The notes beneath the pieces are model-generated. The model was given only the letters and a program-made list of their open reading frames with translations. It was not told the DNA's origin and searched no databases. A stretch of 31,728 bases of DNA from Paulinella micropora (lineage: Eukaryota > Cercozoa > Imbricatea > Euglyphida), in NCBI GenBank assembly GCA_009731375.1, contig BJOX01000352.1, positions 530,407 through 562,134 on the forward strand, given 5' to 3'. A program made the translations under genes and the position numbers. Shown piece after piece: positions 1-10,327 of the stretch (positions are counted from its first letter, which is position 1; the number at the start of each line of letters is the position of its first letter).

Positions 1-645
1 AGAAGAAGAAGAAGAAGAAGAAGAAGAAGAAGAAGAAGAAGAAGAAGAAGAAGAAGAAGAAGAAGAAGAAGAAGAAGAAGAAGAAGAAGAAGAAGAAGAA
101 GAAGAAGAAGGAGAAGGAGAAGAAGAAGAAGAAGGAATGAAGGAAGGAAGGAAGAAGAAGAAGAAGAAGAAGAAGAAGAAGAAGAAGAAGAAGAAGAAGA
201 AGAAGAAGAAGGAGAAGAGGGAGAAGAGGGAGAAGAGGGAGAAGAAGGAGAAGAAGGAGACGAAGGAGAAGGAGGAGAAGGAGGGAGAAGGAGGAAGAAG
301 GAGGAAGAAGTAGAGAGAAGGAAGAAGGAAGAAGGAAGAAAGAAGGAAGAAGGAGGAAGAAGGAGGAAGAAGGAGGAAGAAGGAGGAAGAAGGAGGGAAG
401 AAAGAAGAAGAAGAAGAAGAAGAAGAAGAAGAAGAAGAAGAAGAAGAAGAAGAAGAAGAAGAAGAAGAAGAAAAGAAGAAGGAGAAGAAGAAAGAAGAAG
501 AAGAAGAAGAAGAAGAAGAAGAAGAAGAAGAAGAAGAAGAAGAAGAAGAAGAAGAAGAAGAAGAAGAAGAAGAAGAAGAAGAAGAAGAAGAAGAAGAAGA
601 AGAACTGAAGAAGAAGAAGAGGGAGGAGGAGGAGGAGGAGGAGAA
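1..645. repeat. (GAA)n microsatellite with GGA/GGAA variants
   Basis: Almost pure purine tract of GAA/AAG triplets, interrupted by GGA, GGAGAA and AAGG blocks. No coding signal. Repeats of this type can form triplex or slipped structures, which is a property of the class and is not shown here. Confidence 0.97.
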
Positions 646-953
<308 letters not shown>

Positions 954-1231
954 NNNNNNNNNNNNNNNNNNNNNNNNNNNNNNNNNNNNNNNNNNNNNNN
1001 NNNNNNNNNNNNNNNNNNNNNNNNNNNNNNNNNNNNNNNNNNNNNNNNNNNNNNNNNNNNNNNNNNNNNNNNNNNNNNNNNNNNNNNNNNNNNNNNNNNN
1101 NNNNNNNNNNNNNNNNNNNNNNNNNNNNNNNNNNNNNNNNNNNNNNNNNNNNNNNNNNNNNNNNNNNNNNNNNNNNNNNNNNNNNNNNNNNNNNNNNNNN
1201 NNNNNNNNNNNNNNNNNNNNNNNNNNNNNNN
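954..1231. other. Assembly gap (278 N)
   Basis: Run of N between (AGT)n on the left and (GAA)n on the right, so the missing sequence contains at least one repeat-class switch. Confidence 1.
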
Positions 1232-1711
1232 AAGAAGAAGAAGAAGAAGAAGAAGAAGAAGAAGAAGAAGAAGAAGAAGAAGAAGAAGAAGAAGAAGAAG
1301 AAGAAGAAGAAGAAGAAGAAGAAGAAGAAGAAGAAGAAGAAGAAGAAAAAGAAAAAGAAAAAGAAGAAGAAAGAAGAAGGAGAAAGGAGGAAGGAGGAAG
1401 GAGGAAGAAAGAAAGAAGAAGAAGAAGAAGAAGAGGGAGGAGGAGGAGAAGAAGAAGAAGGAGAAGAAGAAGAAGAAGAAGAAGAAGAAGAAGAAGAAGA
1501 AGAAGAAGAAGAAGAAGAAGAAGAAGAAGAAGAAGAAGAAGAAGAAGAAGAAGGAGGAGGAGGAGGAGGAGGAGGAGGAGAAGAAGAGGAAGAGGAAGAG
1601 GAAGAGGAAGAAGAAGAAGAAGAAGAAGAAGAAGAAGAAGAAGAAGAAGAAGAAGAAGAAGAAGAAGAAGAAGAAGAAGAAGAAGAAGAAGAAGAAGAAG
1701 AAGAAGAAGAA
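1232..1711. repeat. (GAA)n microsatellite, second block
   Basis: GAA triplets with AAAAG, GGAGG and GGAAGA variants. A 47-nt non-repetitive spacer (1712-1758) separates it from a (TTC)n block, so the two arrays are inverted copies of one another. Confidence 0.97.
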
Positions 1712-1757
1712 AAGGCGAGGGTACCATCGCACAATGCGTCCGAGAGGTAAAATGTTC

Positions 1758-1758
<1 letters not shown>

Positions 1759-1788
<30 letters not shown>

Positions 1789-1799
1789 CTTCTTCTTCT

Positions 1800-1831
<32 letters not shown>

Positions 1832-2032
1832 CTCTTCTTGTTCTTCTTCTTCTTCTTCTTCTTCTTCTTCTTCCTCTTCCTTTTCCTTCTCCTCCTTCTC
1901 CTCTGTCTCCTCCTCCTCCTTCTCCTCCTCCTCCTCTTTTTCTTTCTTTCTTTACTTTCTTTTCATTTCTTTCCATTTTTCTTTCTTTTCCTTCCTTCCT
2001 TCCTTCCTTCTTTCTTTCTTTCTTTCTTTCTG
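1759..2032. repeat. (TTC)n pyrimidine tract
   Basis: TTC triplets pass into CCT and then TTTC/TTCC tetramers up to about 2030. It is complementary to the upstream GAA block across a short spacer. Confidence 0.96.
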
Positions 2033-2033
2033 A

Positions 2034-2099
<66 letters not shown>

Positions 2100-2141
2100 C
2101 ATTATTATTATTATTATTAATTATCATTATTATTATTATTA

Positions 2142-2184
<43 letters not shown>

Positions 2185-2190
2185 TAATAT
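2033..2190. repeat. (ATT)n microsatellite
   Basis: ATT triplets with scattered ATC immediately 5' of the SINE head. It could be the tail of another SINE copy whose body is lost, or the insertion target. Confidence 0.95.
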
Positions 2191-2196
2191 TATTTT

Positions 2197-2460
2197 GGAC
2201 ACCGTGATAGCCCAGTGGTCAAGTTCTACCATCTGGGCCCTGTCGCCAGTTCGATTCCCGTCGGTGCCACCAGTATTTTCATTGAACATACCGGTCCATT
2301 TCCCAGTATTTTCATTGAACATACCGGCCCGTCTGGAAGTGTTGGAACTGCCCTTGCGGGGGTGTCATTAGAGCTTATCGTCAATTCTTCGTACTCCCCT
2401 CACGGGTGAGACGATGGAGGCGCATGTGCAGAAATGCATCAGCCATTGACAGAGAAGCAC

Positions 2461-2502
<42 letters not shown>
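2197..2502 (+). mobile_element. tRNA-derived SINE, copy 1, with (ATT)n tail
   Basis: The 5' head (about 2198-2272) looks like a tRNA: A box TAGCCCAGTGG at 2208-2218, B box AGTTCGATTCC at 2248-2258 (40 bp apart), acceptor arms 2198-2204 and 2262-2268 that pair at 6 of 7 positions, and ACCA at 2269-2272. The unrelated body (2273-2460) holds a 25-bp direct duplication (2270-2294 and 2303-2327). The 3' end adjoins an ATT array. The last 85 bp (2376-2460) recur exactly at 5490-5574, and the last 49 bp recur on the other strand at 31680-31728. Head, body and simple-repeat tail are the standard SINE layout. Such elements are transcribed by Pol III and moved by a partner LINE. The family itself is not recognised. 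Confidence 0.85.
2208..2258 (+). promoter_or_regulatory. Internal Pol III promoter (A and B boxes) of SINE
   Basis: A box TAGCCCAGTGG (2208-2218) fits TRGCNNAGTGG. B box AGTTCGATTCC (2248-2258) fits GGTTCGANTCC at 10 of 11 positions. The spacing is normal for a tRNA gene. Confidence 0.8.
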
Positions 2503-2531
<29 letters not shown>

Positions 2532-2559
2532 TTATTATTATTATTATCATTATCATTAT

Positions 2560-2606
<47 letters not shown>

Positions 2607-2625
2607 GTTATTATTATTATTATTA

Positions 2626-2713
<88 letters not shown>

Positions 2714-2741
2714 TATCATTATTATTATCAGTATTATTATC

Positions 2742-2793
<52 letters not shown>
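2503..2793. repeat. (AGT)n then (ATT)n microsatellite after the SINE tail
   Basis: The SINE's ATT tail passes into AGT triplets (2503-2530) and then back to ATT with ATC/GTT variants. This fits a SINE tail that expanded and mutated into a long microsatellite. Confidence 0.9.
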
Positions 2794-2974
2794 GGTACAT
2801 CGTTTATATTTTAGACAACTGACAAGTTTCGCGCAGGAACACCTCAGGTAATACATAAAATACATAAATACATACATAAATAAATACATACATACATACA
2901 TACATACATACATGCATACATAAATGCATACATTAACTTAGCTCTGTCGTCAAGACGGCATTGTCAGAGAGCGG

Positions 2975-2976
<2 letters not shown>
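2794..2976. other. Unassigned spacer with (ATAC)n
   Basis: Short unique segments (2794-2850 and 2933-2976) flank an ATAC/ATAA tetramer run at about 2855-2930. No gene recognised. Confidence 0.7.
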
Positions 2977-3005
<29 letters not shown>

Positions 3006-3335
3006 CATACACACATACATACATACATACATACTGACACAACATAAACATAAACATAAACATAAACATAACATTTAGGCAACATAACATAACATAACAT
3101 AACATAACATGACATAACATGATATAACATGATATAACATGACATAACATGACATAACATAACATGACATGACATGACATGACATGACATGACATGACAT
3201 GACATCACATGACATCACATAACCCGACAGAATATAACATAACATGACACAACGTAACATAACGTAACATAGCGTAACGTAACGTAACGTAACATAATGT
3301 ATCATAAGGTAACATAATGTAACATAATGTAACAT
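2977..3335. repeat. (ATAC)n followed by ACATA/ACATG pentamer array
   Basis: ATAC tetramers to about 3034, an AACATA hexamer run, then a 5-bp period array mixing ACATA, ACATG and ACGTA. The array is long and diverged, and open frames in it are repeat artefacts. Confidence 0.93.
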
Positions 3336-3340
3336 AAAAC

Positions 3341-4020
<680 letters not shown>

Positions 4021-4022
4021 TC

Positions 4023-4024
<2 letters not shown>

Positions 4025-4084
<60 letters not shown>

Positions 4085-4100
4085 GTTGTTGTTGTTGTTG

Positions 4101-4158
<58 letters not shown>

Positions 4159-4247
4159 TACTATTACTGTTTGTTATTATTATTATTGTTATTATTATTA
4201 TTATTATTATTGTTGTTGTTGTTGTTGTTATTATTACTATTATTAAC

Positions 4248-4288
<41 letters not shown>

Positions 4289-4323
4289 TTATTACTATTA
4301 TCATTATTATTATTATTATTATT
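4025..4323. repeat. (ATT)n/(GTT)n microsatellite
   Basis: ATT triplets with GTT blocks and occasional ACT. No SINE body is visible next to it. The next segment (4324-4371) is unique. Confidence 0.95.
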
Positions 4324-4371
4324 TAGAGTGTTAGAGAAGTTCGGCCGCTATCCGCTTAGAAATGAGGTACA

Positions 4372-4423
4372 ATATACATACATACATACATACATACATA
4401 CATACATACATACATACATACAT
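4372..4423. repeat. (ATAC)n microsatellite
   Basis: About 13 ATAC units. A short unique stretch and a C homopolymer (about 4531-4557) lead into the next gap. Confidence 0.93.
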
Positions 4424-4559
4424 GTGTGCATACATGGGTTGTATTTAGCGAGAGAGAAGTAGAGTTTACATATTCTTGTTTTATGTGATTTGTGTTAGAT
4501 ACATATGTGTATTGTACGTTTAAAACGACCCCCTCCCCCCCCCCCCCCCCCCCCCCCAA

Positions 4560-5489
4560 NNNNNNNNNNNNNNNNNNNNNNNNNNNNNNNNNNNNNNNNN
4601 NNNNNNNNNNNNNNNNNNNNNNNNNNNNNNNNNNNNNNNNNNNNNNNNNNNNNNNNNNNNNNNNNNNNNNNNNNNNNNNNNNNNNNNNNNNNNNNNNNNN
4701 NNNNNNNNNNNNNNNNNNNNNNNNNNNNNNNNNNNNNNNNNNNNNNNNNNNNNNNNNNNNNNNNNNNNNNNNNNNNNNNNNNNNNNNNNNNNNNNNNNNN
4801 NNNNNNNNNNNNNNNNNNNNNNNNNNNNNNNNNNNNNNNNNNNNNNNNNNNNNNNNNNNNNNNNNNNNNNNNNNNNNNNNNNNNNNNNNNNNNNNNNNNN
4901 NNNNNNNNNNNNNNNNNNNNNNNNNNNNNNNNNNNNNNNNNNNNNNNNNNNNNNNNNNNNNNNNNNNNNNNNNNNNNNNNNNNNNNNNNNNNNNNNNNNN
5001 NNNNNNNNNNNNNNNNNNNNNNNNNNNNNNNNNNNNNNNNNNNNNNNNNNNNNNNNNNNNNNNNNNNNNNNNNNNNNNNNNNNNNNNNNNNNNNNNNNNN
5101 NNNNNNNNNNNNNNNNNNNNNNNNNNNNNNNNNNNNNNNNNNNNNNNNNNNNNNNNNNNNNNNNNNNNNNNNNNNNNNNNNNNNNNNNNNNNNNNNNNNN
5201 NNNNNNNNNNNNNNNNNNNNNNNNNNNNNNNNNNNNNNNNNNNNNNNNNNNNNNNNNNNNNNNNNNNNNNNNNNNNNNNNNNNNNNNNNNNNNNNNNNNN
5301 NNNNNNNNNNNNNNNNNNNNNNNNNNNNNNNNNNNNNNNNNNNNNNNNNNNNNNNNNNNNNNNNNNNNNNNNNNNNNNNNNNNNNNNNNNNNNNNNNNNN
5401 NNNNNNNNNNNNNNNNNNNNNNNNNNNNNNNNNNNNNNNNNNNNNNNNNNNNNNNNNNNNNNNNNNNNNNNNNNNNNNNNNNNNNNNNN
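4560..5489. other. Assembly gap (930 N)
   Basis: N run that begins next to a C homopolymer and ends inside a SINE copy, so the 5' part of that SINE is hidden in the gap. Confidence 1.
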
Positions 5490-5574
5490 TATCGTCAATT
5501 CTTCGTACTCCCCTCACGGGTGAGACGATGGAGGCGCATGTGCAGAAATGCATCAGCCATTGACAGAGAAGCAC

Positions 5575-5619
<45 letters not shown>
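5490..5619 (+). mobile_element. SINE copy 2 (3' part only) with (ATT)n tail
   Basis: Positions 5490-5574 match 2376-2460 base for base over 85 bp, and an ATT tail follows (5575-5619). The 5' part, including any tRNA head, lies in the gap. Full identity of two copies 3 kb apart suggests recent amplification, or local duplication or conversion. Confidence 0.88.
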
Positions 5620-5714
5620 CCCTGAAAGGTTTTGGGAGTAGGTGGGGGGTTCGGGGGAGGGGGACATTTGAAATTGTGTACCCCACCCCAACCCCCACCC
5701 CCAGCATTTCCCCA

Positions 5715-6105
5715 CCCCTGTCCTTATAAATCATGGTTTGTGGGAACGAGGAGGAGTTGGGAGCTCATATTTGTAGGTGGCTAGCCCCAGATTCGATGTC
5801 GTTGCTGATATAATTTTTTTTGAATTCACGCAAATATTTGCATTCGGGGAGTGTCCTGAATGCCGAATTCCTTGTTTTTTGGGCCTATTTTCTGCACCCC
5901 CTGTCCCCATAAATCATGGTTTGTGGGAACCAGGAGTTGGGAGCTCATATCTGCAGGGTGGCTAGCCCCAGACTCGATGTTGATGCTGATTTTTTTTTTT
6001 TTTTGTCTTTTTGTTTGTGTGTGTGTGTGTGTGTGTTGGAATTCACGCAAGTATTTGCGTTAGGGGAGTGTCCTGAATGCCAAAATTCCTTGTTTTTTTG
6101 GGAGT
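5715..6105. repeat. Tandem duplication, about 183-207 bp unit
   Basis: Two diverged copies (5715-5897 and 5898-about 6105) share blocks such as ATAAATCATGGTTTGTGGGA, GGAGTTGGGAGCTCATAT, GGCTAGCCCCAGA and GAATTCACGCAA. The second copy is longer because of T and GT runs. Open frames on both strands in it are short and not conserved between copies. Confidence 0.85.
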
Positions 6106-6115
6106 ATTTGCCGGT

Positions 6116-6740
6116 ACCTCCGGTAATTGAACGTACCTGTCGACGGGGAAGGGGGGTCCGGGGGGCCCTCCCCCTGGGAACCCCAGCCCTGCAATTGTAC
6201 GTACCCCACGACGAATTAGCCGGCACCAAAATGCATGGCTGAGAATGCTCCAAGGCTCTAAGAGTTGTGCCAGCAGGGTTTATGCAGGTTACCTCCGGCC
6301 ATTGAGCGTACCCTGTCGACTGTGGAAAGTGGGGTGTCCAGGCCCCCCCCCCCCCGGGAACCCAAGCCCTGTAATTGATCTTACCCTAAGCAAATTAGCC
6401 GGCACCAAAATGAATGGCTGAGAATGCTCCAAGGCTCAACAAGTTGTGCCAGAAGGGTCAAGAGGCTGATTTTTTGTTTTCACAACCTCGGGACGCGCTC
6501 TAGGTAGTAAACCAGTTGAAAAAGAGATTTACGAAGATTCTGGTAAAGTAGTGCCAAAATGAATAGCTGAGAATGCTCCAAGGCTCTAAGAGTAGAGGGG
6601 CTAAGCGGCTGATTCTTTGTGTTTTTGCAAGCTTGTCACGAGCTCTTTTTTAGGGACATAGTTGAAGTTATGACATTCGAATGTAATGACAAAGTAGTGC
6701 CAAATGAATGGCTGAGATTGCTCAGGCTGTAAAAGTTGTG
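6116..6740. repeat. Diverged minisatellite, about 145-179 bp period, 4 copies
   Basis: The block around ATGGCTGAGAATGCTCCAAG recurs with anchors at 6235, 6414, 6563 and 6708 (spacings 179, 149, 145). The first two units also share an upstream block starting ACCTCCGG at 6116 and 6291. No gene seen. Confidence 0.82.
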
Positions 6741-6770
6741 CATGTGAGAATGAGAGGAAAGCGGCCTTGG

Positions 6771-7101
<331 letters not shown>

Positions 7102-7111
7102 GAATTTCCAG

Positions 7112-7236
7112 TTGTTAGGCCGGGAGTCTACCCCTGAGGAGGCGGAATACTTGTCCGGCCTAAAAGCAGAAATGGCGCGATATAAGGACAAAACGACAAC
7201 CGGCTGGGCCGGCGGCGCGAAAAAGGCAGTAGAGAG
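7112..7236 (+). CDS. Candidate isolated coding exon, unknown product
   Basis: This 125-bp stretch is open in one frame, from LLGRESTPEEAEYLSGLKAE at its start to GWAGGAKKAVER at its end. It follows an acceptor-like TTTCCAG (ends 7111) and precedes AGAG|GTAAGG, a near-consensus donor (GT at 7237-7238). It is more GC-rich and less repetitive than its surroundings. An in-frame ATG at 7100 would allow it to be a first exon instead. The translation looks helical and charged. I do not recognise the family and see no neighbouring exon. The downstream intron would start with TC/CA repeats. It could be a chance open frame. Confidence 0.4.
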
Positions 7237-7301
7237 GTAAGGGGAGCGCGCAGGACAATGATAAGTAATCTGAAGTAATTTGTCTGTCTCTGACGGTCAC
7301 T

Positions 7302-7304
7302 CAA

Positions 7305-7342
<38 letters not shown>

Positions 7343-7366
7343 TCACTCACTCACTCTCACTCTCAA

Positions 7367-7438
<72 letters not shown>

Positions 7439-7639
7439 GCACACACACACACACACACACTCTCTCTCTCTCAAATTCTCTCTCTCTCTCTCTGTCTCTC
7501 TCTCTATCTATCTCGCTCTCTCTTTCTCTCTCTCTCAATCTCTCTCTCTCTCTCTCTCAATCTCTCTCTCAATCTCTCTCTCTCTATCTCTCTCTCTCTC
7601 TCTCAATCTCTCTTAATGTCATCTCAATCTCTCTCTCTA

Positions 7640-7693
<54 letters not shown>

Positions 7694-7736
7694 AATCTCT
7701 TAATCTCTCTCTCTCTCTCTCAATCTCTCAATCTCT

Positions 7737-7805
<69 letters not shown>

Positions 7806-7806
7806 C
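7302..7806. repeat. (TC)n/(CA)n compound dinucleotide repeat
   Basis: TC dinucleotides with embedded CA blocks and AATC interruptions. Long open frames here encode only Ser/Leu or Arg/Glu repeats. Confidence 0.97.
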
Positions 7807-7974
7807 GACTTCCCGTGGAAAAAAAAGGACTGAACGACTTAAAAAAAACTAGAATATTAATACAATCTTGCCTTTCACGACAGGAGAGATGGAAATGCTG
7901 GAAGGGTGATCTGAGTATTAATAATAGTGGTGGCAAGACAAAACACACCCAAACGCAGGCACTTGGACAGATTT

Positions 7975-8013
<39 letters not shown>

Positions 8014-8213
8014 NNNNNNNNNNNNNNNNNNNNNNNNNNNNNNNNNNNNNNNNNNNNNNNNCCCCCTCCCTCCCCGCCCGTCCATCCGTTGCAGCCGCGC
8101 AAGAAAACGAGTTCCGAATTTCTGATTTCTGATTTTTGATTTTTTTTGCCCCAAACATGCTGCTGCAGCACCCTGCCACAGCACGGTGCTACAGCTGCGA
8201 GCCCTACCTCCAC

Positions 8214-8255
<42 letters not shown>

Positions 8256-8669
8256 TAGGAAAGTGAGTGTAGGTATGGGGCAGGCAAGTAGGTTCAAGAA
8301 TTTTGGAGTTTGGTGAAGTGGGGAATGCAAAAACAGGAAGCAAAAAGCATGAGCACAGCACTTTGCTTGAGAGTGAATTCGCAAAAAGGGCAGGACAGCA
8401 GAAATGCATTGGAAAAAGCCACTGGCTGGTAGGCTTGAACTTGAAAGTATGGTGGATTCCATGCAAACTTTAATTTGAGATTTTGTTAAAACTACTATAT
8501 AAAAATACTATTATATTGACACCGATTGAAGATTCGAGTCTGAATCCGGGTGATCTGAAGAATTTATTAATATATTAGTATCATCTATATTTTTTATTAT
8601 TTCTAAACCGGCGAATTGACTAAAGACCCCTAGGGGGGGGGGGGGGGGGAAAAAAAAAANNNNNNNNNN
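7807..8669. other. Unassigned segment with A homopolymers and two gaps
   Basis: Contains poly(A) runs (about 7977-8013 and 8216-8252), a 48-N gap (8014-8061), a G run (about 8633-8649) and a 10-N gap (8660-8669). The unique parts show no gene, RNA or recognisable element. The poly(A) runs could be retrotransposon tails, but no element body is recognised beside them. Confidence 0.6.
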
Positions 8670-9623
8670 TGTTTGAGAACTTGAGATTCTTAGGATTCTG
8701 TTGACGAGTCAATCATATACTTTATTTAATAACCAGAAATGCTTAATCAGAAAAACGTGAAAGATCAAAGGACCGATCGTTCGACCCTCGCTCCCTTTCT
8801 TGCTCAGTAGTAAAGACAATCGTATGCCTTTTGTGAGAATCGCTATTCTCGCTTTTGAGAAGTGGTCTGGGTGGTCGCCCACCTTCATCATGGCATGAGG
8901 ACTAGCAATCGTATGCCGTCAGCCAATACTTTTTCACAGGAGAGTAACCCGGCCCGGCCGATTTGTTACAGTCACGGTAACAGATTGTCGACAAAAATAC
9001 GTAACTAGCGTCGAAAAAGTAAAAATAAGTTGGAAAACACTTGAAAAGACTTCATATGAAAAAAGGAAGACTAGGCAACGGATAAACTCACCTTGAATGT
9101 AGTCATAGAATTCAATGATTGAAGTTCAAAAATAATAATAATAAAATTATATAATAATAAATATAATAATAATAAAAATAACAATAGTAATAATAGTAAA
9201 ATCATGATAAAATAGTGGGAAAATAACGATATATAAAATATATAGGAGGCAAGACGGCCTTTCTAACCAGCAAGAGGGAAAATATCGTAAAAAGTCCCAA
9301 CGACTGCGTCGCCATGTAGTTGTCGACGGATCCCACTGGCCCCCTGGCTTCTATAGCTTCTGCTCGACTCCATAACGACTGGTTGAGTATCCAAATTTGC
9401 GGGGGGAGAACAGTGGGAGCAAGTGGCGACAGTAAGAGTGGCAGCGTTGCCATCTACTACGTTCGGTCCTGTTGCGGGTGTAGGAGATCAAGAAGACTCC
9501 AGGTGTTGGGTCGTGCTGACCTCGTGGTCACTGCATTGAGGCAAGGGGACGAAACATAAACAACAAAAACAAAACAACATAACAACATAAACAAAACACC
9601 ATAAGGACAGAGAAGGGTGGCTC
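8670..9623. other. Left flank of copia element E1, no gene recognised
   Basis: AT-rich unique DNA with an AAT-rich patch (about 9128-9200). A consensus minus-strand donor, AAG|GTGAGT (GT at 9090-9091), has no convincing exon. Open frames are short and have no family signature. Confidence 0.6.
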
Positions 9624-9628
9624 GATAT
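9624..9628. repeat. Target site duplication of E1 (left copy)
   Basis: GATAT here and at 16934-16938, exactly at the two outer limits of LTR homology. Five bp is the usual copia duplication length. Confidence 0.85.
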
Positions 9629-9933
9629 CAAAGTAATCTATCTCTCAAACGCAGAGTTTAGGGAAGCTACCCCGCTAAGGGTAAAGAATAACCGAAGAAA
9701 AGACTTTTAATGAATTTGGGTCACACAAAATGTTATGACCTTTACAGAATGGCAAAACTCATTTGATTCTAGGCATTCCAGACTATGATTCGCGAATACT
9801 CTAGAAAGTGTCCTCGTCAGTAATAAAGGTATTAATAACTGTCCTACCTATGAACATGCCTATGACTAAGACTATCCAAATCACCGGCAAATTGACTAGG
9901 TGGAGTAACAGGTATTAATAGTACATTACAACG
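9629..9933 (-). repeat. E1 3' LTR
   Basis: 305 bp, matching 16617-16933 except for 6 substitutions and a 12-bp unit (GAACATGCCTAT) present once here and twice there. In element sense it starts CGTTGTAATG and ends GATTACTTTG, not the usual TG...CA. Confidence 0.93.
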
Positions 9934-9942
9934 CTCCCCCTT
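9934..9942 (-). other. E1 polypurine tract
   Basis: AAGGGGGAG in element sense, directly upstream of the 3' LTR. This is the plus-strand primer site. The same nine bases stand at the same place in E2. Confidence 0.85.
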
Positions 9943-10327
9943 AGTCGCAAGTCATAGGCTATATTAGTATGTAATATTAAAAAAATAGTGGTGAGGATCA
10001 GTTGTGGGTAACCCGAAGGTCATCAACTCCCAATTACATCACATCCTCTATATATGTATATATGTAGTCATGCAGTAGCATGTATGCATATGAAGTATGT
10101 ATGTGTTCGGAAATTTGCAAGCGCTTCCCGTAGAGGGTATCAAATCGGAAAATTGTAGATTTCCTATTCTAGGACAGAAAGAATGATAGAAAAGCAGTGG
10201 GTCAAGAGCCGTCCAGCCGAGGCTGGATCGCCGACTACCACGCGCAAAACAAAGCTGCTGCAACAAGCAACAAACTGCACAAAACACTCAAAGCAAACAT
10301 AAGTGAGTGGACACGCAAATCTCGAAA
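9943..10327 (-). other. E1 3' untranslated region
   Basis: 385 bp between the pol stop and the polypurine tract. It contains a TATATATGTA-type patch near 10050-10066. No coding signal. Confidence 0.75.

Noticed and set aside
2198-2272. A functional tRNA gene
   Set aside because: The T-stem and anticodon arm pair poorly, the base before the anticodon is not T, and the segment continues into a SINE body.
2977-3335. CRISPR-like array
   Set aside because: The period is 4-5 bp with no spacers; this is a simple tandem repeat in a eukaryote.
4356-5715. Open frames of 340-406 codons
   Set aside because: They consist almost only of the 930-N gap; flanks are SINE, ATAC repeat and C homopolymer.
7280-7852. 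190-codon Ser/Leu/His-rich frame
   Set aside because: Pure translation of the (TC)n/(CA)n array.
9085-9130. Minus-strand exon ending at AAG|GTGAGT
   Set aside because: The donor is excellent but no acceptor or sustained coding frame is found upstream of it.
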